Assembly (NCBI GenBank): GCA_003506435.1
Contig: DOAQ01000040.1
Span: 1 to 12,668, forward strand
Length of the DNA: 12,668 bases
Direction of reading: 5' to 3'
Source: Prolixibacteraceae bacterium
GTDB taxonomy: Bacteria; Bacteroidota; Bacteroidia; Bacteroidales; Prolixibacteraceae
Shown here: positions 1-7,237 of the stretch, one piece after another
How positions within the stretch are numbered: position 1 is the stretch's first letter
How the letters are laid out: every line of letters begins with the position of its first letter
The notes under the pieces: generated by a model
What the model was told of the DNA's origin: nothing
The model's database searches: none
What the model saw: the letters and a program-made list of their open reading frames with translations, nothing else
Program-made: the position numbers and the translations under genes

Positions 1-16
1 CCCCGAAATTTCGGGG
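1..16. repeat. 16-bp perfect palindrome related to the 6846-7117 repeat
   Basis: The bases CCCCGAAATTTCGGGG form a perfect palindrome at the window edge, followed by CAGGG. Nearly the same word recurs at 6967-6982 (ending CGGAG). A shortened version followed by the same CAGGG lies at 7097-7115. This suggests a dispersed intergenic repeat family of which only an edge is visible here. It lies downstream of the minus-strand operon and could act as a hairpin at its end, but no U-tract follows on either strand, so it is not called a terminator. Confidence 0.5.
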
Positions 17-50
17 CAGGGTGACGCGAATTGCGTATTTTAGAACTTTT

Positions 51-72
51 TGAACAGCCTCTTGCCTGTTCA
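51..72. other. Small hairpin downstream of the minus-strand operon
   Basis: TGAACAG (51-57) and CTGTTCA (66-72) form a 7-bp perfect stem with an 8-base loop, about 80 bases beyond the stop codon of the REC-PAS-kinase gene. A second weaker stem, TGTATG/CATACA, lies at 98-103 and 115-120. Read on the minus strand, the first hairpin is followed by AAAAG rather than a U-run, so it is not a canonical intrinsic terminator. It could protect the 3' end of the transcript. Nothing else is visible in 17-153. Confidence 0.25.
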
Positions 73-153
73 GCAAATTTCTTTTGTATCATTTTGCTGT
101 ATGTTTTTTATTCTCATACAAAAATAACATGTAACCGGTTGCGGACAATGATT

Positions 154-1656
154 TTACTCCGGAACGCGGAAGGGGAGTGTAAAATAAAATGTGGAGCCTT
201 TTCCTTCGGCTGATTCGACCCGGATTTTGCCTTCCAGCATTTCGACGTATGCTTTCGAGATGGAAAGGCCCAACCCGGCTCCTTCGTAGTTGCGGGTATA
301 TGTAAGGTCAACCTGCACGAAACGCTCGAAAATTGCCTGTTGCTTTTCGGGGGCAATTCCCCGGCCTGTGTCCTTTATGTAAAATTCGATCGTTTCCCCT
401 TTAACCGCATAGCCAAATTCAACTTCTCCTTTTTCTGTAAATTTTACTGCATTGTTGATGAGGTTCATTAGGATTGCATAAAGTTTGCCCGGGTCGGTCC
501 GGATTATTGCCTGATCGTCGGGTAACCCTTTTTTGAAGGAAAAATGCAAGCCCTTTTTCTCTGTTTCCGGACTGAAGAATGTATACAGGTCATCGATTTT
601 CCTGTTCACATTTGCTTCGGATACTGAAACCTTCATTTGTCCTGATTCAATTTTCGAAATATCGACAAGCTGGTTAATCAGGTTCAGCATTCGTTTTCCA
701 CTGTCTTCAATGATCTGTATGTACATTTTCTTTTGTTGACCGGTAAGAACAGGTTCTTTTAAAAGACTGGAAAATCCAATGATGCCATTCATCGGGGTCC
801 TGATCTCATGGCTTATGTTTGCAAGAAAAGCCGATTTCAAACGATCGCTTTCTTCGGCACGTTCTTTTGCTTTAATCAATTCTGTTTCGGCATGTTTCCG
901 GGCATCAATATCTCTCACCGAACCTTCTATTCCGATGGGTATATTATCGGGGCCGAACAGTTTATGGGCGTTGATTGAAACATACTTTACCTTCCCTTCT
1001 TTGTTTTTAAACCGGACCTCGAAATCCCAAATTTCGCCGTTTGTATCAATACGGTTGAGCATTTCGCTGTATTCTGCCGGGTCATTATACAACATCACAA
1101 TTTTCTTTCCTCTCAATTCGTACGGAGGACAACCATTCATCCTGAAAATGGAAGGGCTGATTTCCATGATCGCCCCCTCATTATCAATCTGAAAAAATAC
1201 GTCCTGCACATTCTCGAAAATCTTCCGGTATTTTTCTTCGCTGTGCCGGAGGTCGTCTTCAGCCTTTTGTTTTTGTTTTTTCAGCCTGGCTTCAGCAAGT
1301 GCATGTTCAATAGCCGGGATCAAACGTTTCAGGTTTTGTTTTAACAGATAATCAGAGGCTCCGTATTTCAGCATTTCCACAGCAATTTCTTCTCCCAGAG
1401 TTCCTGAAACAATTATAAAAGGCATCTCGGGATACAATTGGGAACAAACTTTTAACGCAGCCGACCCATCGTATGACGGGAGGTGGTAATCGGCCAAAAC
1501 AATATCGAAATGGTTGTTTTTCAGTTGTTCCAGAAAAGACTGTTCTTTCTCTACCCTGGTATAATCTATCTGAAGCCCGCCCATTTCCATTGCAGACAAA
1601 ACGAGTTCTGAATCGTCATCGTTGTCTTCGAGGTGAAGGATTTTAATTTTATCCAT
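154..1656 (-). CDS. REC-PAS-histidine kinase (soluble hybrid signalling protein)
   Basis: Predicted cytoplasmic protein of 500 residues with no membrane segment. An N-terminal receiver domain (about 4-120) has acidic residues D13/D14 and the phospho-acceptor D56 (in ADYHLPSYDG). K106 is followed by Gln-Asn instead of the usual Pro, a variant I associate with REC domains placed before PAS/kinase modules. A charged linker leads to one PAS/PAC domain (about 135-250), a HisKA domain with H283 in NISHEIRTP, and a HATPase domain with the N-box INNAVKF and G-boxes DTGRG and GAGLGLSI. It is the last gene of a three-gene operon, 27 bases or more after the receiver-only regulator. It probably receives phosphate on its REC domain and modulates its own kinase. 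The start at 1656 (MDKIKILHLED) puts the REC domain where it normally begins; in-frame starts at 1677 and 1674 would add 6-7 residues. No output DNA-binding domain is present, so its target is unknown. Confidence 0.9.
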   Translation of the reverse strand: MDKIKILHLEDNDDDSELVLSAMEMGGLQIDYTRVEKEQSFLEQLKNNHFDIVLADYHLPSYDGSAALKVCSQLYPEMPFIIVSGTLGEEIAVEMLKYGASDYLLKQNLKRLIPAIEHALAEARLKKQKQKAEDDLRHSEEKYRKIFENVQDVFFQIDNEGAIMEISPSIFRMNGCPPYELRGKKIVMLYNDPAEYSEMLNRIDTNGEIWDFEVRFKNKEGKVKYVSINAHKLFGPDNIPIGIEGSVRDIDARKHAETELIKAKERAEESDRLKSAFLANISHEIRTPMNGIIGFSSLLKEPVLTGQQKKMYIQIIEDSGKRMLNLINQLVDISKIESGQMKVSVSEANVNRKIDDLYTFFSPETEKKGLHFSFKKGLPDDQAIIRTDPGKLYAILMNLINNAVKFTEKGEVEFGYAVKGETIEFYIKDTGRGIAPEKQQAIFERFVQVDLTYTRNYEGAGLGLSISKAYVEMLEGKIRVESAEGKGSTFYFTLPFRVPE

Positions 1657-1704
1657 CTGTCTATATTTAATCATCAATTACTGATGTATTCACCCCGGGG
1701 TTCC

Positions 1705-2148
1705 CTACTCACGGGCAGGAGGTTCATTAATTAAAGCCCAAAAGGTTCCTAAAAGTTCAACTGCATTCATGAAATCGCTGAATACGACCGGTTTAACCAC
1801 ATAGGCATTGGTGCCGAGCCGGTAGCCTTCAATAATATCTTTTTCTTCGTTCGACGATGTCAGTATAACCACCGGCACCAGTTTGGTTGCCTCGTTGTCG
1901 CGTAATTGTTTTAGTACTTCCAACCCGCTTATTTTTGGCAGTTTAAGATCGAGCAGGATTACTGCCGGGTTGCCGGTGTTGCGGTCGGCCCATTTGCCAC
2001 GCGAAAAAATATAGTCAAGGGCTTCGGCCCCGTCGCGGGCCACTGCAATATCGTTGGCAAGGTTTCGGCTGTTAAGCGCATCAAGTGTAAGCTCAAGATC
2101 ATTCTCATTGTCCTCAACAACAAGAATATGGTTCAGTTTCACATTCAT
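1705..2148 (-). CDS. Receiver-only response regulator (Rcp1/CheY-like)
   Basis: A 147-residue protein made of a single receiver domain: acidic pair E12/D13, phospho-acceptor D67 (in VILLDLKLPK), switch T97 and K119 in VVKP. The insertion between helix 1 and D67 (DYIFSRGKWADRN) is typical of the Rcp1 family, which pairs with phytochrome-type and multi-PAS histidine kinases. There is no effector domain, so it should act by shuttling phosphate or by protein-protein contact. It lies 30 bases after the stop of the sensor kinase and 27 or more before the REC-PAS kinase, which implies co-transcription. By family and position its phosphodonor is most likely the upstream kinase, but this is inferred. 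The single start at 2148 (MNVKLNHILVVEDN) fits the domain boundary, and no ribosome-binding site is visible. Confidence 0.92.
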   Translation of the reverse strand: MNVKLNHILVVEDNENDLELTLDALNSRNLANDIAVARDGAEALDYIFSRGKWADRNTGNPAVILLDLKLPKISGLEVLKQLRDNEATKLVPVVILTSSNEEKDIIEGYRLGTNAYVVKPVVFSDFMNAVELLGTFWALINEPPARE

Positions 2149-2178
2149 TTGGTTAAGTTATTAGGTTTTACAATGTTT

Positions 2179-5049
2179 TTATTCGTTTTTCGGCAAGGTG
2201 AAATAAAATACAGCCCCTTTTTCTTCTTCTCCTTCGGCCCAGACCCGTCCCCCGTGTCGTGCAACAATCCGGCGGACTGTTGCCAGTCCAATGCCTGTTC
2301 CTTCAAAATCTTCAGTAGTATGAAGTCGTTGAAATACCCCAAACAACTTGTTGTCATATTGCATGTTAAAACCGGCGCCGTTGTCTTTTACCGAAAATAT
2401 ATATTCATTTTCTTCCGGGTTGCTATATGAAATTTCAATACGTGCTTTTTCCTTTTTTCCGGTAAACTTTACCGCATTATTTATCAGGTTTTGAAAAACC
2501 AGTCTGATGAGAGTTGGATCGGCAACAACCTCGGGAAGTTCCTGAATGTTCCATTCGATATCGCGGGAATCGTTCAGGTCGGATGCGTCGTTAATAATTT
2601 CGCCGACAATTGCCGTAAGCGACATCGTGCTTTTCTTCAGATCAGTTCGTCCAAGTCTTGAATAGGTCAGCAACTCATCGATTAACTGTCCCATTTTGGA
2701 CGCCGCAGTTTTAATTTTCCCGGTAAGCCGGTTTGTTTCGCTATCGGCTTTGTCTTTCAGCGTATATTCAAGTTTCTCTGAAAATCCGATCACGTGGCGC
2801 AGCGGGGCGCGTAAATCGTGTGATACAGAATAAGCAAACGATTCCAGTTCCTTGTTCGATTCCTGCAATTGCCTGGTCCGTTCAACTACCCGTTGTTCAA
2901 GTTCTTCGTTCAGTTTTTTGATTTCTTCGTCTGCCTTCATCCGCTCGGTTACGTCGTTGGCAAGCACCAACCGGGCGTTCCTGTTTTCATAGTCAATCAG
3001 ATGGGCTTTTATTTCAACAAAAATATGTTCTCCGTTTTTCTTAATATGCCGCCATGTTCCCGGTTGGTTGAATACTTTTGGCGCATGTGCCGCTTTATAA
3101 GCAGCTTCAATATCTTCCGGCAGACGAATGTCCATAATTGTCATATTCAGGAATTCTTTCCGGCTGTATCCGTAATGACGGATGGCCGATTCATTGACTT
3201 CCAGAAAAGCCATGGTTTCGATATCGAAAATCCACAATGGCAGGGGATTCATGTCAAACAGGTATTTGTATTTCTTTTCGCTCCTGATCAGCTTTTCTTC
3301 TGTTTTTTTCCGCTCAGTAATGTCCACCGAAAGAATAAGAATCCCCTCGGACATGGGTTGCATCCGGAGTTCGAACCATCCTTTGCTGCCATCGGGAAAA
3401 AGAAACTCGTTTTCCATGTACTCGATTGTTCGGGCGGTCATACATTTTTGCTCGCGTGCATATACCTCTGTCTGATCGATACCCGGCCATACATCGGTCA
3501 TTATTTGTCCCAGCATTTCCTCCTTTGGCCTCTTGTTGTGTATTTCGGCCATGTTGTTGATGTACAAATACCGCCAGTCGAACCCGACCAACTGACAACC
3601 TTCAATCATATTATCGAGTGTTGTACGGAAACGTTCTTCGCTTTTACGCAATGCCCTTTCTGCCTTTTTTTGTTCCGTGATATCATAATTGATCCCGGTC
3701 ATCCGCAGCGGGTTCCCCGATTTGTCGCGTACAATGTTCCCAAATGCTTTCAGGTATCTTACACTGCCATCCGGCCAGATTATCCGGAATTCTGTGTTGT
3801 ATTCCTTCTCACCGGCAAGTACTTTCCGGGTTTCCTCTTCGCTGTGCAACCGGTCGTCAGGATGAAGTCCGTTTGACCATGCCTCGTATCCTCCGGCAAA
3901 ATCATTTTTTGTAACGCCGTAAAGCTCATACATGCGATCGTCCCAAACCAGCAGGTTCTTCGGAATATCCCAATCCCATACTCCAAATTTTGCTGCACGG
4001 GCAGCCATTGAGAAACGTTCGTTCATCAAACTTAATTCTTTGGCTGATTCGCTGGATTTTGATTCAAGTATATTGATGGATATTGCAATTCTCCATATCA
4101 GAAATATAAAAACGCTGATTATAACTAAGGAAATTAACTGTAACCCCAGTATGCTGCTGAGAAAACCGGTTGATTGGGCCGCCATGCGGAGCCAGACAAA
4201 CACCAAAGGGATCAGAAGTAAAACAGGCAGCAACCTGCGCACCATATAACCGCCGAGGTTATTCATTGAAAAAACCAATATAACACCGGTATTGGGACGA
4301 AAACAGAAAATGCCAATGCTGAGAATAAAAAAAGTAGCTGCCGTATGCAATGCCATGCTGGTATAATTGGCATATTTATAAAGATCGGAAACATTAAAAG
4401 CGTACCCAAATAACGAAAGCAAGTTTACAAAGGCCAAAGCCATGGAAATCAACTGTGAAAAAATATTTTCACGCCTGGTTTTTACATCAATGGCTAAAAG
4501 CGACAGCCCTATCAATAGGAAACAGATGGCTGTGTTCAGTGCCATTCTTCCCGGTGAATAGGTTCCCGGGGTTCCCTGCATTTCATGCATAAGTAACTGG
4601 TCAATTCCCGCATCGATATTCAAAATATATTCAAAAGTTGTGAGCAGTCCTATGATGATAAGCAGCAAAGCCAAAGCGCGTGCAAGCATCCGGCTTTTTC
4701 CTGATCTCGTGGTATGGTGAAACAGATATAACGACAAACCTGCGAGAATGAAGCAAAATGCGGTATTGACCTTCATGGAAACAAAACCGACATTCAGGCT
4801 TTTAAGGATTGGAATATCGAAAAACCAGCCAATCATTACCAGAATGCCCACGGCAACAGCAGTTAAACTGGCTACTTGCGAAAGAATGATCATCGCCCGG
4901 GCATATCCGGCATGGTTTGAATCCGGATCATCAGGAACACGGAAATCGATATATTTTTTTTCTGAACGATGATTCGAAGCAGAGGAAATCCGGGTGCCTG
5001 TAAACGACATCCTTTCCAATATTTTCTGATACCAATTGTTTCGTTTCAT
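2179..5049 (-). CDS. Membrane sensor histidine kinase, 8 TM + three PAS + HisKA/HATPase
   Basis: Inner-membrane sensor kinase of 956 residues from the chosen start. After a charged N-terminus come about eight hydrophobic segments (residues ~52-325). Three of them carry the same motif, M..NTA.CF.L.GLSL, at about 92, 169 and 232. Then follow PAS1 (~342-462), PAS2 (~470-581), PAS3 (~592-705), a coiled linker (NEELEQRVVERTRQLQESN), HisKA with H744 in SVSHDLRAPLRH, and HATPase with NLINNAVKF, DNGAG and GTGIGLA. The kinase core is the phytochrome-like type that commonly partners Rcp regulators, as seen in the next gene. An in-frame ATG at 5133 would add 28 residues. I prefer 5049 because a good -7 box (5101-5108) lies between the two candidates and the extra stretch is very A+T-rich. 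The signal is unknown; the PAS domains show no recognisable cofactor signature. It is transcribed divergently from trkH1, about 270 bases away. Confidence 0.9.
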   Translation of the reverse strand: MKRNNWYQKILERMSFTGTRISSASNHRSEKKYIDFRVPDDPDSNHAGYARAMIILSQVASLTAVAVGILVMIGWFFDIPILKSLNVGFVSMKVNTAFCFILAGLSLYLFHHTTRSGKSRMLARALALLLIIIGLLTTFEYILNIDAGIDQLLMHEMQGTPGTYSPGRMALNTAICFLLIGLSLLAIDVKTRRENIFSQLISMALAFVNLLSLFGYAFNVSDLYKYANYTSMALHTAATFFILSIGIFCFRPNTGVILVFSMNNLGGYMVRRLLPVLLLIPLVFVWLRMAAQSTGFLSSILGLQLISLVIISVFIFLIWRIAISINILESKSSESAKELSLMNERFSMAARAAKFGVWDWDIPKNLLVWDDRMYELYGVTKNDFAGGYEAWSNGLHPDDRLHSEEETRKVLAGEKEYNTEFRIIWPDGSVRYLKAFGNIVRDKSGNPLRMTGINYDITEQKKAERALRKSEERFRTTLDNMIEGCQLVGFDWRYLYINNMAEIHNKRPKEEMLGQIMTDVWPGIDQTEVYAREQKCMTARTIEYMENEFLFPDGSKGWFELRMQPMSEGILILSVDITERKKTEEKLIRSEKKYKYLFDMNPLPLWIFDIETMAFLEVNESAIRHYGYSRKEFLNMTIMDIRLPEDIEAAYKAAHAPKVFNQPGTWRHIKKNGEHIFVEIKAHLIDYENRNARLVLANDVTERMKADEEIKKLNEELEQRVVERTRQLQESNKELESFAYSVSHDLRAPLRHVIGFSEKLEYTLKDKADSETNRLTGKIKTAASKMGQLIDELLTYSRLGRTDLKKSTMSLTAIVGEIINDASDLNDSRDIEWNIQELPEVVADPTLIRLVFQNLINNAVKFTGKKEKARIEISYSNPEENEYIFSVKDNGAGFNMQYDNKLFGVFQRLHTTEDFEGTGIGLATVRRIVARHGGRVWAEGEEEKGAVFYFTLPKNE

Positions 5050-5100
5050 ACTAAAAAACCGGTCAGTCTTTAATAAAAAAATCGTATAACCCTTTCCTAC

Positions 5101-5108
5101 CAAATATA
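5101..5108 (-). promoter_or_regulatory. Candidate -7 box of the sensor-kinase operon
   Basis: Read on the minus strand the bases are TATATTTG, an exact match to the Bacteroidota -7 consensus TAnnTTTG. It lies about 50 bases before the preferred start codon at 5049. The -33 region (about 5128-5131) reads GTTT inside a T-run, a weak match. Just upstream, TTTATTATA occurs twice in tandem and runs into the box. If correct, this promoter excludes translation from the upstream ATG at 5133. Confidence 0.45.
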
Positions 5109-5195
5109 ATAAATATAATAAATGAAAAAACATTTATAGAATCATAAAGTTCAGTATTTTAGGTCTGGAAAAACAATCTGTCGGGAATACCGGTC

Positions 5196-5244
5196 TTTAT
5201 AAAATCTTTATACTTCGGCGGTAAATATTTACATCGTCTTTATA
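5196..5244 (+). promoter_or_regulatory. Four-half-site operator upstream of trkH1 (KdpE-like)
   Basis: Half-sites TTTATA (5196), TTTATA (5207), TTTACA (5228) and TTTATA (5239) are all in the same orientation. The gaps are 5, 15 and 5 bases, so starts are spaced 11, 21 and 11 bp, on one helix face. The same four words with identical spacing occur before trkH2 at 7171-7219. OmpR-family regulators bind direct repeats about 10-11 bp apart, and I recall the E. coli KdpE element as TTTATA-N5-TTTACA. A KdpE-type regulator gene is encoded at 11866, so it is the likely ligand; this is inference. The third half-site overlaps a 12-bp palindrome (GTAAATATTTAC, 5221-5232). The array lies between divergent genes and could also affect the minus-strand operon. 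Confidence 0.6.
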
Positions 5245-5254
5245 TTATCCTCTC

Positions 5255-5262
5255 CTACTTTG
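5255..5262 (+). promoter_or_regulatory. Candidate -7 element of trkH1
   Basis: CTACTTTG followed by CA resembles the Bacteroidota -7 box in its TTTG part. The TTTG begins 20 bases after the start of the last operator half-site, exactly as at trkH2. There is no TTTG at the expected -33 position; the second operator pair occupies it instead, consistent with an activator-dependent promoter. The implied leader is about 50 bases. Confidence 0.4.
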
Positions 5263-5319
5263 CATCGTCATTGTGAATGTGAATTTTATACGGGGATATG
5301 ACCGGTTTTCGGTAATCAG

Positions 5320-6771
5320 ATGGATAAAATAATCAATTTTAGACTCATACTAAGAGTCCTCAGCAGGAACCTTTTTATTACTTCTGCTTTTTTGCTGGCC
5401 TGTGTCGGTGTAGCCTTTTATTTTTCGGAGGAAACCGGTCCTTTTGTATATTCCATGATAATTGCCTTCCTGCTTGGTTCAGTATTTTTTCTGGCAACCC
5501 GGAAAAAACAAAAAAATGTCGCAATCACGCAAAAAGATGCGTATCTGACCGTAACAATTTCATGGCTTATCATGGCTTTGACCGGGTGCCTTCCGTATAT
5601 CTTTTCCGGTTCTATTCCTTCTTTTGTTGATGCGCTTTTTGAATCCGTTTCAGGTTTTTCGACAACCGGGGCATCGATATTAACCGATATTGAAGTATTG
5701 CCAAAATCGATTTTGTTTTGGCGAAGTTTAACCCACTGGATTGGCGGTATCGGGATCATTGTATTGGTTATCATCATCATGCCGACTTTGCAAATAGGAG
5801 GTTATCATCTTTTTACGCTCGAATCGTCGTTGCAGGAAAAGATACAGCCGACAATAAACGCAGTGGGAACCCGTTTGTTGTTGATTTATATTGGCTTAAC
5901 CGTTGCAGAGGTAATTCTTTTGCTGGTCGGGGAAATGAACTTTTTTGAAAGTGTCTGTCATGCATTCGGAACCGTTGCAACCGGTGGCTTTTCTCCCAAA
6001 AATACCAGCATCGCTTCGTATTCGCCCTATATACAATATGTAATCATGATATTTATGCTGTTGGCAGGGATCAACTTCGTAATTCACTATTACATACTGA
6101 AAATGAATTTTAAAAAGGTAAAGGAAAATGAGGAGCTGAGATTTTATTTGCTGGTTGTTTTTTTGATTGGCTCTGTTGTAACGGCATCCTTGTATTTTAC
6201 CATGAATAAACCATTGGAATCAGCATTTCGTGATGCGTTTTTCCAGGTCATTTCCATTATTACCTGTACCGGATTTGCATCGGCTGATTATCTGCAATGG
6301 CCTGTATTTGCCTGGCTTATCATTTTCTTTTCAATGTTCCTGGGAGGCAGTACCGGTTCAACGGCAGGCGGAATAAAAATGGCCCGATATTTAATCCTTT
6401 TAAAAAATATTAAACGGTTCTTCCGTCAGTTGTTTTCTCCTCATGCCGTATTGCATATACACCTGAACAAAAAGCTGATAAGCGAGAGTACAAACAGGTC
6501 GATATTGTCGTTTATTGTTGTTTATCTGCTGGTTTTTCTTGCAGGAAGTGTTTTGCTGGTGCTAATGGGCATTGACGGAGGGACAGCCTCCAGTTCGGTA
6601 GCAACCTGTATGGCCGGAATAGGACCGGGAATCGGAACCGTTGGGCCGGTCAGTAACTTTGCTCATTTGCCCGACTCTGGAAAGTTGCTTCTTTCGTTTC
6701 TGATGCTCCTCGGGCGGTTGGAGATATACCCCATATTGGTATTATTTTCAGGCAACTTCTGGAAAAAATAG
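5320..6771 (+). CDS. trkH: TrkH-family potassium uptake protein 1
   Basis: Integral membrane K+ translocating subunit of 483 residues, the usual TrkH length. It shows the four membrane-pore-membrane repeats with their selectivity-filter glycines: STTGAS (G117), ATGGF (G222), TCTGF (G318) and AGIGP (G433). The intramembrane loop GGSTGSTAGGIK (342-353) and the conserved pore arginine R466 in GRLEIYP are present, as is FWRSLTHWIGG (133-143). All family-defining positions look intact, so this is the most canonical of the three paralogues. TrkH normally works with a cytoplasmic NAD/ATP-binding RCK protein (TrkA); none is in the window. It is preceded by the four-half-site operator at 5196-5244. 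It is separated from the next trkH by 494 bases, so it is probably its own transcription unit. No terminator is obvious after the stop. Start 5320 (MDKIINFRLILRVL) directly precedes the first helix. Confidence 0.95.
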   Translation: MDKIINFRLILRVLSRNLFITSAFLLACVGVAFYFSEETGPFVYSMIIAFLLGSVFFLATRKKQKNVAITQKDAYLTVTISWLIMALTGCLPYIFSGSIPSFVDALFESVSGFSTTGASILTDIEVLPKSILFWRSLTHWIGGIGIIVLVIIIMPTLQIGGYHLFTLESSLQEKIQPTINAVGTRLLLIYIGLTVAEVILLLVGEMNFFESVCHAFGTVATGGFSPKNTSIASYSPYIQYVIMIFMLLAGINFVIHYYILKMNFKKVKENEELRFYLLVVFLIGSVVTASLYFTMNKPLESAFRDAFFQVISIITCTGFASADYLQWPVFAWLIIFFSMFLGGSTGSTAGGIKMARYLILLKNIKRFFRQLFSPHAVLHIHLNKKLISESTNRSILSFIVVYLLVFLAGSVLLVLMGIDGGTASSSVATCMAGIGPGIGTVGPVSNFAHLPDSGKLLLSFLMLLGRLEIYPILVLFSGNFWKK

Positions 6772-6845
6772 TTCGGGGAAGATCCGTAAAATAATTAACG
6801 ATCTAACGATTTAAGTAATGGGAACTATTTATTGTCGTATTTTTT

Positions 6846-7117
6846 ACCCCCAACCCACTAAAGGGCAATGTTATATAGTTAAGAAATTATAGAATTGAAA
6901 CATTCGATATTTTTTTGTGGACCTTTGAGAATTAGCGGCTTTGTGGCTGATTTTTTCCTGCCCCAACCCCGAAATTTCGGAGCAAAAAACACGAAGGTGT
7001 TCACTAAGAATACTTTAACTATATGACATTGCCTTAAAGGGGGCTCATGCTGCGAGTATCTTCAATACTGGTTTGCAGCGAAAGTCCCCTTTATGGCCCC
7101 GATTCGGGGCAGGGGTA
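6846..7117. repeat. Nested inverted-repeat intergenic element (MITE-like)
   Basis: This fills most of the 494-base gap between trkH1 and trkH2 (6772-7265), which holds no convincing gene. Arms 6854-6882 and 7015-7043 are inverted copies matching at 24 of 29 positions. Their inner 19 bases (6864-6882 and 7015-7033) match at 18. Between them lie the palindrome at 6967-6982 (CCCCGAAATTTCGGAG) and phrases such as CTTTGTGG and CACGAAGG, which resemble imperfect repeats seen between Bacteroidota genes. A further outward arm (7086-7117) again pairs imperfectly with the left end (TACCCCCAACCC, from 6846). No transposase frame is visible. It could be a non-autonomous mobile element or a structured dispersed repeat. 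Limits are approximate and no target duplication was identified. Confidence 0.5.
7035..7093. other. Compound stem-loop within the intergenic repeat
   Basis: TAAAGGGG (7035-7042) pairs with CCCCTTTA (7086-7093). Inside it GCTGC (7049-7053) pairs with GCAGC (7075-7079), and inside that AGTAT (7055-7059) pairs with ATACT (7065-7069) around a five-base loop CTTCA. Three coaxial stems separated by small internal loops make a clear hairpin. It is followed closely by GCCCCGATTCGGGGC (7096-7110), a second hairpin. No U-tract follows on either strand, so a terminator is not supported. It may stabilise the trkH1 message or simply be part of the repeat. Confidence 0.45.
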
Positions 7118-7170
7118 GTTGAAAGACGGATACAACATTATTTCATTCCTTTTATTTAAGATCGATTTGT

Positions 7171-7219
7171 TTTATAAAGATTTTATACTCTCTCCATTGA
7201 TCTTTACATATCCTTTATG
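7171..7219 (+). promoter_or_regulatory. Four-half-site operator upstream of trkH2-trkH3 (KdpE-like)
   Basis: Half-sites TTTATA (7171), TTTATA (7182), TTTACA (7203) and TTTATG (7214) have gaps of 5, 15 and 5 bases, the same words and spacing as at trkH1 (5196-5244). Outside the half-sites the sequences mostly differ: the 15-base spacers share little beyond their first bases. This argues for selection on the half-sites rather than recent duplication of the region. The array starts about 50 bases after the end of the intergenic repeat and ends 46 bases before the trkH2 start codon. The KdpE-type regulator encoded at 11866 is the proposed ligand. Confidence 0.6.
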
Positions 7220-7229
7220 ATTTCCTTGA

Positions 7230-7237
7230 CAATTTTG
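7230..7237 (+). promoter_or_regulatory. Candidate -7 element of trkH2-trkH3
   Basis: CAATTTTG matches five of the six fixed positions of TAnnTTTG. Its TTTG sits 20 bases after the start of the last operator half-site, the same offset as at trkH1. An alternative is CTTG at 7225-7228 with TAAATTTA at 7248-7255 (19-base gap), which would give a very short leader. The shared offset with trkH1 makes me prefer the first. Confidence 0.35.

Noticed and set aside
1..16. Rho-independent terminator or CRISPR repeat
   Set aside because: The palindrome is not followed by a U-run, and the three related copies are far apart without regular spacers.
2869..3876. 335-codon open frame on the plus strand
   Set aside because: It lies antisense within the PAS-rich sensor kinase. 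Its protein is low-complexity in Phe/His/Cys with no recognisable domain, while the minus-strand frame carries clear PAS and kinase motifs.
5050..5133. 28-residue N-terminal extension of the sensor kinase from the ATG at 5133
   Set aside because: The segment contains an exact -7 box and tandem A+T repeats and encodes an atypical Phe/Leu/Tyr-rich stretch, so it looks like promoter DNA rather than coding sequence. It cannot be fully excluded.
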